Below the pieces are notes generated by a model. That model searched no databases and had not been told where the DNA came from. It worked only from the letters and a program-made list of their open reading frames with translations. A stretch of 64,000 nt of DNA from Flavobacteriaceae bacterium PS02293 (lineage in GTDB: Bacteria; Bacteroidota; Bacteroidia; Flavobacteriales; Weeksellaceae): assembly GCA_029960045.1 (NCBI GenBank), contig JASCOV010000005.1, forward strand, positions 224,475 through 288,474, read 5' to 3'. The translations under genes and the position numbers were made by a program. Below are positions 35,620 to 44,784 of the stretch, in pieces. The first letter of the stretch is position 1, and each line of letters opens with the position of its first letter.

Positions 35620-36927
35620 TTATTTCTTCAAAAATTCCAGATAAGCGACTGCTGTGTTATGCTCGAAAATAGTTTGCTGATATTCCAGTTCTTTTTGGGA
35701 CATCAATGTTTCGGCAGAAAGCAGATCCGCTGATTTTTCCAATCCCTGGTCGTAACGATTTTTACGGATTCTATACGCTTCCTGGCTCTGCTCCCAAGCT
35801 TGTTTTGTAAACGTAACTTTGGAATCTGCATCCTGAACCGACCTCACTGCTTTGTTGAGCTCAAGCTGACTTTGTTTGGTATATTGCTCGATTTCGGTTT
35901 GGGCTTTCTGGCGTTCGGTTTTGTACTTTTCCTGTTCGGATTTTGATTTTAAACCATCGAAAACATTCCAGGATAATTGAACTCCGACCAGGTATCCATT
36001 CGCATCAAATTGCGCAATTTTATTATCATACATTTCCCAACTTCCAAAAGCGTTAAGTCTCGGGAGAAACTTTGCTTTGGATGATTTTATCATTAAATCA
36101 TAGGCTTCCAATGATTTATTATAAGCTTCCAAATCCTTTCTTGAAGTGCTTAATGAAAAGTTGTTTTCAACCAAATTTCCTTTATATTCCAAAGGTTCAG
36201 TCGGTTTCAATACCTTGCCTTTTGAATCTTCATTCAACAGAAAATAGAGATAATCCGAAGCATTTTTGGTATTGGAATCTGCCAGTTGAATCTGGCTGTC
36301 GATTTCACTCAAACGAACATCCATATACAAAACTTCAGATTTCTGAATCATTCCGTTTTTGTAATAATTGTCGATGACTTTTTTGTTGGCAAGTGTTGTT
36401 TCTTTTGCATTTTCCAGCGTTTCTTTCATTTTGTACGCCAACTGAAGCATCATATAAGCTTTCTTCAATTCAAACTGTACATATTCTTTGGTACGTAAGG
36501 TTTTTATATTCAGAACGTCAGCTTTTATTTGTCCTGCTTTCTTCTGATACACCGCATCCATATTGATAATGGGCTGCTGAACTTCAATTTTTGCCCCGAA
36601 ATTAGAAATGCTTTTCGGACTGTTCAGGTTGTCCGGATTGAAATCCATCATTGTAATGCGTTCCTGATTCAGCTTCGAACCAAACGCCATCAATGGATTA
36701 TTGGTATTGGTAAAGGTGTAGGATGCGGTCACATTCGGAAGATGCATTGCACGTGTTCCGAGAAGTTCGGTCTGGGCAAGACTGGCTTCATTTTTCGCCA
36801 TCTTTACCTGAAGATTTTCATCAAGTGATTTGGCTTCAATTTCGGCTCTGGAAATCATCACAGTTTGTTGTGAAAATGCCAAAGTAAAAAAGCTTGTTGA
36901 AATGATGAAGGTGAACACTTTTTTCAT
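35620..36927 (-). CDS. TolC-family outer-membrane efflux protein
   Basis: 435 residues with a signal peptide (MKKVFTFIISTSFFTLAFSQ). Two repeats of helical coiled coil with short beta strands; SYTFTNTNNPLMAFGSK near 67 and YLVGVQLSWNVFDGLKS near 320 are membrane-strand segments. It is the first gene of the pump operon and lies directly below the operator and promoter at 36945-36989. Confidence 0.92.
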   Translation of the reverse strand: MKKVFTFIISTSFFTLAFSQQTVMISRAEIEAKSLDENLQVKMAKNEASLAQTELLGTRAMHLPNVTASYTFTNTNNPLMAFGSKLNQERITMMDFNPDNLNSPKSISNFGAKIEVQQPIINMDAVYQKKAGQIKADVLNIKTLRTKEYVQFELKKAYMMLQLAYKMKETLENAKETTLANKKVIDNYYKNGMIQKSEVLYMDVRLSEIDSQIQLADSNTKNASDYLYFLLNEDSKGKVLKPTEPLEYKGNLVENNFSLSTSRKDLEAYNKSLEAYDLMIKSSKAKFLPRLNAFGSWEMYDNKIAQFDANGYLVGVQLSWNVFDGLKSKSEQEKYKTERQKAQTEIEQYTKQSQLELNKAVRSVQDADSKVTFTKQAWEQSQEAYRIRKNRYDQGLEKSADLLSAETLMSQKELEYQQTIFEHNTAVAYLEFLKK

Positions 36928-36944
36928 TCTTTCTAATTTTAAGA

Positions 36945-36989
36945 CAAAATTAGATCGGCAGAATATTCTGTACAGTGATGAAAGTTACA
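36945..36989 (-). promoter_or_regulatory. Promoter and regulon operator upstream of TolC-adaptor-RND operon
   Basis: Minus strand: operator TGTAACTTTCATCACTG (36973-36989), 20 bp, -7 TAATTTTG (36945-36952). The operator differs at one base from that at 37867-37883. Confidence 0.8.
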
Positions 36990-37011
36990 TAAGAGATTTT
37001 TTTTAATTCAT

Positions 37012-37036
37012 AAAAAAGACCGCCTTAAAAGACGGT
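37012..37036 (-). terminator. Terminator downstream of OsmC gene
   Basis: The minus strand shows GACCGTCTT / AAGGCGGTC arms, then TTTTTTA. It ends the rhodanese-OsmC transcript. Confidence 0.8.
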
Positions 37037-37062
37037 CACAATATAAACTATGAAAATAAACA

Positions 37063-37497
37063 CTACACCAATTTTATTTGCGGAATCATTATAATTTTTG
37101 ATTTCACAGAATTGGATATTAAACAATTCGCTTCTGATTTTTGTAACACACGTTCTGCTTTTTCCCTATCGGATTCATTCTTAATGGTAACAACAGGTTC
37201 CAGAATAACTTCTGTCATTAGGAATTTTCCTTCCACCTGTTCTAATTTTCCTTTCGAACTACATTCAAAATTTACAAACTCCAATTTGGAATTTTCTGCA
37301 ATTGCTAAAAATGTGGTCATTAAACAACTGCTTACGGCTGCGGTGAAAAGATGTTCTGGCGACCATATATTTTCTATCCCTTTCGGAAACTGCGGAGGTG
37401 TTGCGATTTCTAAACTTTGAGAAAGTTCAGGTGAAGACATTTCGCCTTTTCTGTCCTGTTTCCAAGAGATGTTTACGTTATAAAAATGGGCTTCCAT
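37063..37497 (-). CDS. OsmC/YhfA-family protein
   Basis: 144 residues of the OsmC fold: WSPEHLFTAAVSSCLMTTFLAIAENSKL (about 44-71) holds the first conserved Cys, and SEANCLISNSVKS (about 122-134) the second. The Cys pair reduces organic hydroperoxides in this family. It follows the rhodanese gene by 4 bp. In this context it may act on persulfide or peroxide products of sulfur oxidation. Confidence 0.9.
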   Translation of the reverse strand: MEAHFYNVNISWKQDRKGEMSSPELSQSLEIATPPQFPKGIENIWSPEHLFTAAVSSCLMTTFLAIAENSKLEFVNFECSSKGKLEQVEGKFLMTEVILEPVVTIKNESDREKAERVLQKSEANCLISNSVKSKIIMIPQIKLV

Positions 37498-37501
37498 CAG
37501 T

Positions 37502-37813
37502 TTATATTTTATTGTTTAAACTTGACCAGCCACCGCCGTTGTGTACATTTTTATAGCCATTATTCTGAAGAATGCTTTTAGCAGAAGCACTTCTCATTCC
37601 CGATGCACAACAGGTAATAACAGGTTTGTTTTTATCCTTCAGTTTCGAAAGGTTCTTCTGAAGCTGGTCAACAGGAATATTGATAGAATTTTTGATATGC
37701 CCTCCGTCATATTCGCTTTTGCTTCTTACATCAAGGATTACAGCACCTTCTTTTAAAAGCGCCGCATAGTCGGTTTTCTCCATTCCGAAAAGGTTTTTTA
37801 TTGCATCTAACAT
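37502..37813 (-). CDS. Single-domain rhodanese (sulfurtransferase)
   Basis: 103 residues. VILDVRSKSEYDGGHIKNSINIPV is the N-terminal CH2A-like block and the active loop is TCCASGMRS (catalytic Cys about 70, preceded by another Cys). It moves sulfane sulfur between thiols or to cyanide. It is the first gene of the pair with OsmC; its promoter has the regulon operator, overlapping the end of the Crp/Fnr gene. Confidence 0.9.
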   Translation of the reverse strand: MLDAIKNLFGMEKTDYAALLKEGAVILDVRSKSEYDGGHIKNSINIPVDQLQKNLSKLKDKNKPVITCCASGMRSASAKSILQNNGYKNVHNGGGWSSLNNKI

Positions 37814-37838
37814 TTTATTGATTTTTAAATTGATGATG

Positions 37839-37883
37839 CAAATGTAAGGTGCAGATAAAAGCCTGTCAGTGATGAAGGTTACA
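37839..37883 (-). promoter_or_regulatory. Promoter and regulon operator upstream of rhodanese-OsmC
   Basis: Minus strand: operator TGTAACCTTCATCACTG (37867-37883), 20 bp, -7 TACATTTG (37839-37846). It overlaps the last codons of the Crp/Fnr gene. Confidence 0.8.
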
Positions 37884-38487
37884 ATAGGGTAATTTTATTT
37901 CGGGAAAGTTTTATTTTACCATCCGTTTCAATCTGTTTGAGAACACGGCTCACGGCTTCTCTTGTAATTCCGAGTTCGTCAGCCAATTGCTGGTGGGTTA
38001 CATTAAGTTCTTTAGACTTATATAGTTGGGATTTCTGATTCAGTAAATAGAGAATCCTTGCATCAACTTTTTGAAAAGCAATTGAGTTGACCATCGTTAC
38101 GAGATCTTCAAATCTTTTGTGGTAGAGTTCAAAAACAAATGTAGACCATTCAGGATATTTGGTAAGCCATTCCTTGGCCTTGACCAGAGATAGCATCAGG
38201 ATTTCCGCATCTTCCTCTACAATGGCCTTAACTTTGGAAGTATCCTGAGTTAATCCTGAAAGTATAGAAGAAATACAACTTTCTCCAGGCGTGAGATAAT
38301 AGAGGAGAATTTCTCTTCCGTCTTCCTCCGTACGTACTACTTTAACACTCCCTGACATAACAAGGGGAATATAATTGACATAGGAATCAATATCTAAAAT
38401 AACGGTACCTGCAGGGAACAATTTTAAATCTCTACTTCCTGCGATTTCTTTCTTGAAATCCGGATCTAATATTTCATGAATATTCAT
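37879..38487 (-). CDS. Crp/Fnr-family transcriptional regulator, probable local regulon activator
   Basis: 202 residues from ATG 38487 (MNIHEILDPDF); an upstream TTG adds two residues. A cNMP-binding-type barrel (about 20-120, GSVKVVRTEEDGREILLYYLTPGESC) precedes a winged helix with a clear recognition helix (HQQLADELGITREAVSRVLKQIE, about 165-187). Cys residues in ESCISSIL resemble redox- or ligand-sensing members. It lies beside one copy of the shared operator and is the best candidate to bind all four. A TATATTTG element directly before the start suggests a very short leader. Confidence 0.9.
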   Translation of the reverse strand: MNIHEILDPDFKKEIAGSRDLKLFPAGTVILDIDSYVNYIPLVMSGSVKVVRTEEDGREILLYYLTPGESCISSILSGLTQDTSKVKAIVEEDAEILMLSLVKAKEWLTKYPEWSTFVFELYHKRFEDLVTMVNSIAFQKVDARILYLLNQKSQLYKSKELNVTHQQLADELGITREAVSRVLKQIETDGKIKLSRNKITLL

Positions 38488-38493
38488 TCTCAA

Positions 38494-38886
38494 ATATAAA
38501 TATAATTAAACATATATTCTTTTTCTTTTAACAATTAGCTTACTAGTATAACAATTAAAGGTTCAAAAAAATTATAAAACCATATCCTGTAAAAATTTAT
38601 AAACATTATTGAGCACTATAATGAACTTTTCAATAGTAAACCGGTAAAAAGGCAGCTAATGTATTGTTACCAGCCAACACTCGTATCCCAAAGTACTACG
38701 GCATAAACAGTTTTCTTCCCGAAGACACCCTCCAATTATTCCGTTTTCTTTTGGTTTTTACTCTTTATCAACACTTTATATCTGCTTTTTTTCCGGTTTT
38801 TTATTTTGAAAAAACTAAGCTTGGATCTTACTGAATTTACAACTTAATAGGAGTCTAATCTTGAAAATCCTAACAGAAAAATGATT
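38494..38886. other. Intergenic region, no gene seen
   Basis: 393 bp between the Crp/Fnr and DUF3570 genes. AT-rich, without a convincing ORF, RNA or long hairpin. It probably holds the Crp/Fnr promoter at its left end (TATATTTG at 38491-38498). Confidence 0.4.
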
Positions 38887-40077
38887 TTATTTAAATCTCA
38901 AATTCAGAGAGATGATATCTGATTTCATTCCTACGGATTTCGTATAATGACCATATCTGATTTCCAGCATATTCAGCCTTTCTACTCCAAATAAACCATT
39001 TTTCGGACTGATTCTGATTCCTGCTCCATAAAAGTGACTGTCAAATTTCGAAAGGTCGTAATTACTTGTATAAAAGTCATCAAAAGCCGTGTGCTCTTGA
39101 TAAGGCGCAAAATATTTAGCCGCTGTCTGAGAATAATATCTGTAAAACGGACTTACCGAAACAAAAGGTGAAATCTTCACAGGAGTTTCCAGACTGAAAG
39201 TATTGGATTTCAAGCCCCAATCGTCGGTATAATAACGATAGTATGCTCTCAGAATCACTTTATCCCCAATGAAATAATTCGCTCTTACTCCCAAAGGAAT
39301 TTTAAACCGTTTATCCGGCAAAGCTTCCTGATGAACCGAATTATCATTGAAATAAACCCTGTGGAAAGGCAAACTTAAATATCCTGTCTGCTGAACGCCG
39401 TCCGCCAAAAATTCAACCTGAAAGTTCTGATTGATGATTTGCGAATAAGAAAGAGACAAAGCATAAGTATTTCTTCCGCTGGTTCCGTAGTTTTCGTGTT
39501 CTCCTCCGGTGCTTCCGTTTGTTCTGAGCTCAATCGGAGCAATCAGTTTTACCTGATCCAGATAAGCCTGGAATTTCGCCGTAAACTCTCCCATTCTGTT
39601 TTTGGTTTTTTGCGAAAACCCGATGTTTGCACCGTAAGATATGTAGTCGAACTCGAAGGAAGTGGAAACACCCGCCATTAAAGTGGTTCCTTTATCTGTA
39701 TTTTCACGGCTCCAGCTTAATGCAGGATAAATTCTATTGTCTGCGTGGGAAGCGGATGAATTGGCTTTCAGATCGATCATATCCGACGAAGCAGAAGTAT
39801 AATGATCAATTCCTACACTGAAATCGAATTTATTTTTCCTGTTTTTCTTATCGTATTTTACCATAGTTACGTCGATAGTATTGGAAATATCGGTCAGTTT
39901 TTCCGTACCGATTCCTCCTGTAACTGCAGAATTGTTCCCGTTTTGTTTATAATAGCTTGAAACTAAATTAGCTTCATCAAAAGTCAGTTTTTTAGGCTGC
40001 TCATTGTTTGTCTTTTCCTGTGCTTTTACGTTGAAAATTCCGAAAAGAGCAATAACACTTACGATTATTTTTTTCAT
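38887..40077 (-). CDS. DUF3570 outer-membrane beta-barrel protein
   Basis: 396 residues from ATG 40077, where MKKIIVSVIALFGIFNVKAQ is a signal peptide; the longer frame adds 52 unconserved residues overlapping DUF4266. The remainder is alternating beta strands (NRIYPALSWSRENTDKGTTLMAGVSTSFEFDYISYG, in the 130-170 range), ending in IISLNLRFK, a typical barrel terminus. It is the last gene of the thioredoxin-ApbE-DUF4266-DUF3570 operon, a combination repeatedly found in Bacteroidetes. Function is not established; surface redox or metal transport is proposed from context. Confidence 0.85.
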   Translation of the reverse strand: MKKIIVSVIALFGIFNVKAQEKTNNEQPKKLTFDEANLVSSYYKQNGNNSAVTGGIGTEKLTDISNTIDVTMVKYDKKNRKNKFDFSVGIDHYTSASSDMIDLKANSSASHADNRIYPALSWSRENTDKGTTLMAGVSTSFEFDYISYGANIGFSQKTKNRMGEFTAKFQAYLDQVKLIAPIELRTNGSTGGEHENYGTSGRNTYALSLSYSQIINQNFQVEFLADGVQQTGYLSLPFHRVYFNDNSVHQEALPDKRFKIPLGVRANYFIGDKVILRAYYRYYTDDWGLKSNTFSLETPVKISPFVSVSPFYRYYSQTAAKYFAPYQEHTAFDDFYTSNYDLSKFDSHFYGAGIRISPKNGLFGVERLNMLEIRYGHYTKSVGMKSDIISLNLRFK

Positions 40078-40111
40078 TTTTGAATCACAATTAAATTTTA
40101 CGATTACTCTT

Positions 40112-40333
40112 TTAGTTACATCCGCAACCACCGCCAACTTTTCCTGCATTAGCGCCCGAAGATCCTTCTCTGTAGGATTGAAAGCTGAGTTCGGTTTTTT
40201 CAATAGTCCTGTTTCCCAGAACCATTTCGGCATCGTTTAATTTGTTTTTTTCGTACCCTTTTACAGTTGTGCAGGACTGTACCGAAGCAACTATGATCAG
40301 TAAGCAAGCTGATATTTTTATAAGGTTTTTCAT
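40112..40333 (-). CDS. DUF4266 small lipoprotein
   Basis: 73 residues. The signal peptide ends in a lipobox (IVASVQSC, Cys 21). The mature part is short and ends in a glycine-rich GGGCGCN with two Cys that could hold a metal. It overlaps apbE by 4 bp (ATGA). Despite an SGAN sequence, it lacks the Ser/Thr that ApbE flavinylates, so it is not an evident ApbE substrate. Confidence 0.82.
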   Translation of the reverse strand: MKNLIKISACLLIIVASVQSCTTVKGYEKNKLNDAEMVLGNRTIEKTELSFQSYREGSSGANAGKVGGGCGCN

Positions 40334-41256
40334 TTTAAATTAATGTTTTGAGATGAATAAATTTTGTCCTGATCATCAATAATGATGCATTCCAAATGAT
40401 TGATCTGGCTGATCATATTAAGCGCCGTATCGATTCCCATAATACTTACGGGAGTCGCCATTGCATCAGCAATTTCTGCGTTGGGACAAAAAATCGTAAC
40501 ACTTTTCACCCCCGAAACAGGCATTCCTGTTTTGGGATTGATGGTATGAGAATATTTTTTACCGTTGATAACGATGAATTTTTCATAATTTCCTGAAGTT
40601 GCCACCGCCATATTGGTAATATTCATATACGAAAACGGCTGTTTGGCATTGTCTGGATCGGCGATTCCGACAGTCCAGGGCTTTCCGTCTGCCTGATTTC
40701 CCCAGGTCGTTAAATCACCCGAAGCATTCACAATTCCGGAATTTACACCTCTGTTTTGAAGCATCTGTTTTGCCATTTCAGCAGCGTAGCCCTTCCCTAT
40801 TCCCCCGAAACCGATCCGCATTCCTTTTTCTTTGAGAAAAACAGTTTGCTTTTCCCGGTCAAGGATGATATTCTGATAATTAACGAGTTTTAGATGTTGT
40901 TTAATCACTTCAGGATTGGGAAGTTCTTTCATTTCGCGGTCGAAATTCCAAAAGCTTTTGTCGATTCCACCGTAGGAAATATCAAAATACCCATCTGTAA
41001 TTTTACTGATTCTCAGACTTCTTTCAATTAAACCAAAGATTTCCGCATCTACTTTCACAGGCCTGATACCCGCATTTTTATTGATAAGATGGGTTTGACT
41101 TTCATCGCTGAAAGTGGTCAAAAGTCTTTCAATTCTTTGGATTTCAGCAATAGCTGCATCAATATGCTGATTTGCAGAATTTTCATTATCACTTACAACG
41201 GTAATTTCAAAAGCATTCCCCATTAACTTTTGAGGTCTTTTGAATTCTCTTAGCAT
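40330..41256 (-). CDS. apbE: FAD:protein FMN transferase
   Basis: 308 residues of the ApbE family. Conserved segments include RIERLLTTFSDESQTHLINKNAG (about 42-64), DISYGGIDKSFWNFD, IGFGGIGKGYAAEMAKQML (about 150-168), SGDLTTWG near 185-192 and SHTINPKTGMPV near 235-246. ApbE attaches FMN covalently to Ser/Thr of extracytoplasmic proteins. No Sec signal or lipobox is evident in the N-terminus as read. It lies in an operon with a thioredoxin, DUF4266 and DUF3570. Confidence 0.93.
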   Translation of the reverse strand: MLREFKRPQKLMGNAFEITVVSDNENSANQHIDAAIAEIQRIERLLTTFSDESQTHLINKNAGIRPVKVDAEIFGLIERSLRISKITDGYFDISYGGIDKSFWNFDREMKELPNPEVIKQHLKLVNYQNIILDREKQTVFLKEKGMRIGFGGIGKGYAAEMAKQMLQNRGVNSGIVNASGDLTTWGNQADGKPWTVGIADPDNAKQPFSYMNITNMAVATSGNYEKFIVINGKKYSHTINPKTGMPVSGVKSVTIFCPNAEIADAMATPVSIMGIDTALNMISQINHLECIIIDDQDKIYSSQNINLK

Positions 41257-41261
41257 ACTTT

Positions 41262-41705
41262 TTATTTCTGATTTTCTTTAATATTTCTGATCTCTTTGCT
41301 GAAAGCCAATACATTTTCCGAAGGCAGCCCTTCCCAGCTTTTGAGAATTTTACCTTCAGAATTCAGCAACAATGTATAAGGAAATAACCCTTTTTGATTA
41401 TACTGATCGGCAAGCAATGCATTTTCTTTTTTCAGTTCCGGAGAAAGCTGATTCTTCTTGTTTCTTGGAAAATCTGCATTAATGTAAACAACAACATTTT
41501 CGGTTTCCAGCTTTTTAAATTCATCAGTTTCAATGATATTTTTATGAAGTTTGATGCATGGAATACACCAATCTGACCCGGAAAAATTCAATAAAATAAG
41601 TTCTTTATTTTGTGAAGCTTGTTTTTTGGCACTTTCCAAACGGCTCTGCGCCTGAATACCAACAGCGAATACAACCATTAATATGGCTGAAAATAGTGTT
41701 TTCAT
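41262..41705 (-). CDS. Exported thioredoxin-fold protein
   Basis: 147 residues: signal peptide MKTLFSAILMVVFAVGIQAQ, then a thioredoxin_7-like fold with active site SDWCIPCIKLHKN (Cys about 47 and 50) and GLFPYTLLLNSEGKIL near 110-125, which includes the cis-Pro region. It probably reduces disulfides in the periplasm for the partner proteins of this operon; apbE starts 6 bp downstream. Confidence 0.9.
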   Translation of the reverse strand: MKTLFSAILMVVFAVGIQAQSRLESAKKQASQNKELILLNFSGSDWCIPCIKLHKNIIETDEFKKLETENVVVYINADFPRNKKNQLSPELKKENALLADQYNQKGLFPYTLLLNSEGKILKSWEGLPSENVLAFSKEIRNIKENQK

Positions 41706-41775
41706 TATTTAAATTTTATAATGATTTTAGAAAATAGTGATTTTTTGATTGGAGATCAATCAAATTTGAATAGAA

Positions 41776-42165
41776 TTATATGAATAAAGCTCTTGGTGGT
41801 TCCCAAACAGATCCTGTAAATCCTTTGTAACAAAAATCTTCATCTTTTGAAGGAATTTTATGAGATTTTAGCGGTCTGTAATTTTCAGACTTTGCTTCAA
41901 AATAAAAGTTGGGATGAACCGTGAATATCAAGGCCAATGGTGCTGAATGAACTACAAACGGCAGTTTCTGATCTTTACCATAATCTCCATCCTTAACGGG
42001 ATTTTCATAATGGGTTTTCAGAAATGCTGTAAGAGACATTTCAGGATTCAACTTTTTGTGTTCCCAATAATGCTCTATCAAAGTCGGAATTTTCAACAAC
42101 TGATATACTTCAGTTGTTGAAATCAGATACAGCGACAATAACAGTATGGAAATCAATTTTTTCAC
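41776..42165 (-). CDS. Small exported protein, paralogue of 50942-51328
   Basis: 129 residues starting with GTG (VKKLISILLLSLYLIS, a signal peptide). No known domain was recognised. The mature part has IEHYWEHKKLNPEMSLTAFLKTHY and NPVKDGDYGKDQKLPF and ends WEPPRALFI. The paralogue at 50942 shares these blocks, including the WEPP terminus. Both flank the CusA-P-type ATPase metal-efflux locus, so a periplasmic metal-related role is plausible. It begins 41 bp after the P-type ATPase stop. Confidence 0.75.
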   Translation of the reverse strand: MKKLISILLLSLYLISTTEVYQLLKIPTLIEHYWEHKKLNPEMSLTAFLKTHYENPVKDGDYGKDQKLPFVVHSAPLALIFTVHPNFYFEAKSENYRPLKSHKIPSKDEDFCYKGFTGSVWEPPRALFI

Positions 42166-42205
42166 AAATCAAAATTATAAAATATTTTATTAAGAATGGT
42201 TATTT

Positions 42206-44713
42206 TTATTTTCTTCCAATATTCCTTTTTAAGAGCTTATATATCTCAAACCATAACACTGAAACAGCAGCAACCAGCAATGTCATCCCTAATTCTTTTA
42301 CAGCTAGAGGGGTTACACTAAAGAATCCTGATACCGGTTTTATATACAGAATGATAAACAATAACGCGAGAACCAATGCCGAAATTCCCATCAATAAAAA
42401 GTTACGGTTTTTAAAGCTTTCAAAAATACTGTAATAGAAAGATCGGTTTACTAAACTCAATAATATATTCGCAAATATCAAAGTACTGAATACCAAAGAT
42501 CTTGTCTTGGGTTCATCATTTCCCAGATCAACGGAATATTGATACATCCATAATATTCCCGCTGTGATAACCAGTCCCTGGATAATACTTACCATAAGCT
42601 CTCTCCAGTTCAGAAATGTATCGGTAAGCATTCTGGGAGGCCTTCGCATTGCATCTTTTTCAATAGGCTCATTTTCATATACGATGGAACAGGTAGGACC
42701 CATTACCAGTTCAAGAAAAATGACATGAACCGGGGTAAAGATGTGAGGAAATACCCAACCCAGGAATAACGGTAAAGAAACCGTAAGTATAATAGGAATA
42801 TGAATAGAAATAATATATTGAACGGCTTTTTTTATGTTGGTATAAATTCTCCGTCCTGCAGCAATTCCAACTACCAGCTTTTCAAGATCATCATTTGTAA
42901 TCACCAGAGCTGCTGCCGATTTAGCAATTTCGGTTCCTTTATTTCCCATCGCCACTCCTATATGAGCCGCTTTTAATGCAGGTCCGTCATTCACTCCATC
43001 TCCCAACATAGCCACTACGTTACCTTGTGCTTTCAGAGCATTTACCACTTCAAACTTAGCTTCAGGAAACATTCTTGTGAATAAGGTTGTTTTTTCAGAA
43101 AGCTTCATTAAATCATCTTCTGAGCTGGAGGTCACTTCACTTCCATTAACGGCTGGAGCATCATTTATAATACCTGCCTGCATTGCAATAGCCTGTGTCG
43201 TATCCGCATTGTCTCCTGTAATTACTTTTACCTTAATTCCTGCATCATAAATATGCTGAAACACTTCTTTTATTCCTTTTTTAGGAGGATCATAAAATAC
43301 GGTCAGTCCTAAAAACTCAAATCTTAAATCCTGCTGCTTTTCAGGAAAATTATTTCCTTCAAAATGAGATTTGGCCACTCCAAGCATCCTATATCCCTGC
43401 TCTCCAAATTCTTTTACAATATTTCTGATTTTATTCTTTTCCTCTTCTGAAAGGGCTGAAACATTGAGGATTGCTTCAGGAGCTCCTTTTGCAGCAATAA
43501 TCCTTTCTTTGTGTTCGTTTTCAAAAAGATGGGTCATCATAGGAGGCTTTCCTTCCAACGGATATTCGTGAAATAACTGATACTCTTTTCTGCTGTCAGA
43601 ATCCTGAGTCTGCTCATAAATCTTATGTAGGGTTATTTCCATCGGATCAAACGGAACGGGCTCACTGCTCCACATCGCATAATCAATAAGCTCATCCAGC
43701 TCTTTTGTTTTGAAATTCTCCTGTTCATAAATCGTATCAGATTTATAATCATAAAGATGTTTTAGCTGCATTGAATTTTCAGTAATTGTTCCTGTTTTAT
43801 CTGTACATATTACTGTAACACTTCCCAACGTTTCGACAATACTGCTTCGCTTGATAATAATTCCTTCCCGCATCAGCTTCCAGGCTCCCAAAGCCATAAA
43901 GGTTGTAAAAGCCACAGGAATTTCCTCGGGAAGTACAGACATCGCTAAGGTGAGACCACTCAGCAAACTGGTAACAAAGTCTTCCGTTTTAATATAACTG
44001 AAGATGCATACCGCCATAAAGATAACCAGCCCAATAATGGCCATACCTTTTACAAAATTCCGGATCTGAAGCTGTAAAGGAGATATTTCTTCTTTTATCC
44101 CCAATATAGATTCTCCTATTTTTCCTACTTTAGTTTCTTTTCCTATTTGTTCTACCTCAAAAACAGCAAGTCCGGAAACAGTAATTGTTCCGCTGTATAC
44201 TTTACTATCTTCTGATTTACTGTCTTTAAAAACAGAAAAACTCTCTCCTGTAAGTGAGGACTGATTGACAGAAAAATCATTACTATGTACGATTGTACCG
44301 TCTGCATTGATCAGATTTCCTTCTTCGGTAATGCAGAGGTCCCCCACAACAATTTCAAAAGTAGGTATTTGAACAACCTTTGAATTTCTTATTACCTTGC
44401 TTAAAGGCTCGTTCAGTTTTTCGAGCTCTTCCAGTGCTTTTTTACTTCGGTTGTCCTGGTAAAAAGAGATCGCCGTAACTCCTATTATTGCCACCAGCAT
44501 AAATAATGCCTCTCCGTAATCGCCTATAATTACATAGATAAGAGAAACGCATATCAGTAAAATAAGCATAGGCTCTTTCAGAATGTCAATCAGCATATCT
44601 GCCCATGTTACTTTTTTAACCGCTTCTAGCCGGTTATATCCGTATTTTTTTCGGGAAGCGGTTACTTCAGCCTCTGTAAGACCTTTGAGATTTTCAGGGA
44701 TATTATAATTCAT
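42206..44713 (-). CDS. P-type cation-transporting ATPase (P2-like)
   Basis: 835 residues. An N-terminal cation-ATPase domain precedes the actuator (SSLTGESFSVFKD, about 155-167), TM4 with SVLPEEIPVAFTTF, the phosphorylation loop CTDKTGTITENS (Asp about 305), the hinge MLGDGVNDGPALKAA and six C-terminal helices. TM6 reads LVMGPTCSIVYENEP, where Ca2+ pumps have an acidic residue, so selectivity differs from SERCA. No CPC or heavy-metal-binding domain is present. It lies last-but-one in the metal-efflux locus. Confidence 0.92.
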   Translation of the reverse strand: MNYNIPENLKGLTEAEVTASRKKYGYNRLEAVKKVTWADMLIDILKEPMLILLICVSLIYVIIGDYGEALFMLVAIIGVTAISFYQDNRSKKALEELEKLNEPLSKVIRNSKVVQIPTFEIVVGDLCITEEGNLINADGTIVHSNDFSVNQSSLTGESFSVFKDSKSEDSKVYSGTITVSGLAVFEVEQIGKETKVGKIGESILGIKEEISPLQLQIRNFVKGMAIIGLVIFMAVCIFSYIKTEDFVTSLLSGLTLAMSVLPEEIPVAFTTFMALGAWKLMREGIIIKRSSIVETLGSVTVICTDKTGTITENSMQLKHLYDYKSDTIYEQENFKTKELDELIDYAMWSSEPVPFDPMEITLHKIYEQTQDSDSRKEYQLFHEYPLEGKPPMMTHLFENEHKERIIAAKGAPEAILNVSALSEEEKNKIRNIVKEFGEQGYRMLGVAKSHFEGNNFPEKQQDLRFEFLGLTVFYDPPKKGIKEVFQHIYDAGIKVKVITGDNADTTQAIAMQAGIINDAPAVNGSEVTSSSEDDLMKLSEKTTLFTRMFPEAKFEVVNALKAQGNVVAMLGDGVNDGPALKAAHIGVAMGNKGTEIAKSAAALVITNDDLEKLVVGIAAGRRIYTNIKKAVQYIISIHIPIILTVSLPLFLGWVFPHIFTPVHVIFLELVMGPTCSIVYENEPIEKDAMRRPPRMLTDTFLNWRELMVSIIQGLVITAGILWMYQYSVDLGNDEPKTRSLVFSTLIFANILLSLVNRSFYYSIFESFKNRNFLLMGISALVLALLFIILYIKPVSGFFSVTPLAVKELGMTLLVAAVSVLWFEIYKLLKRNIGRK

Positions 44714-44784
44714 GTGAAATGGATGTAGTATTAAAATTACTGAATGTTTTTGTCATAACAGAATAATATTTATGATTTTATCCT

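Noticed and set aside
40112..40333. DUF4266 as ApbE flavinylation substrate through SSGAN
   Set aside because: The position normally modified (Ser/Thr after SGA) is Asn.
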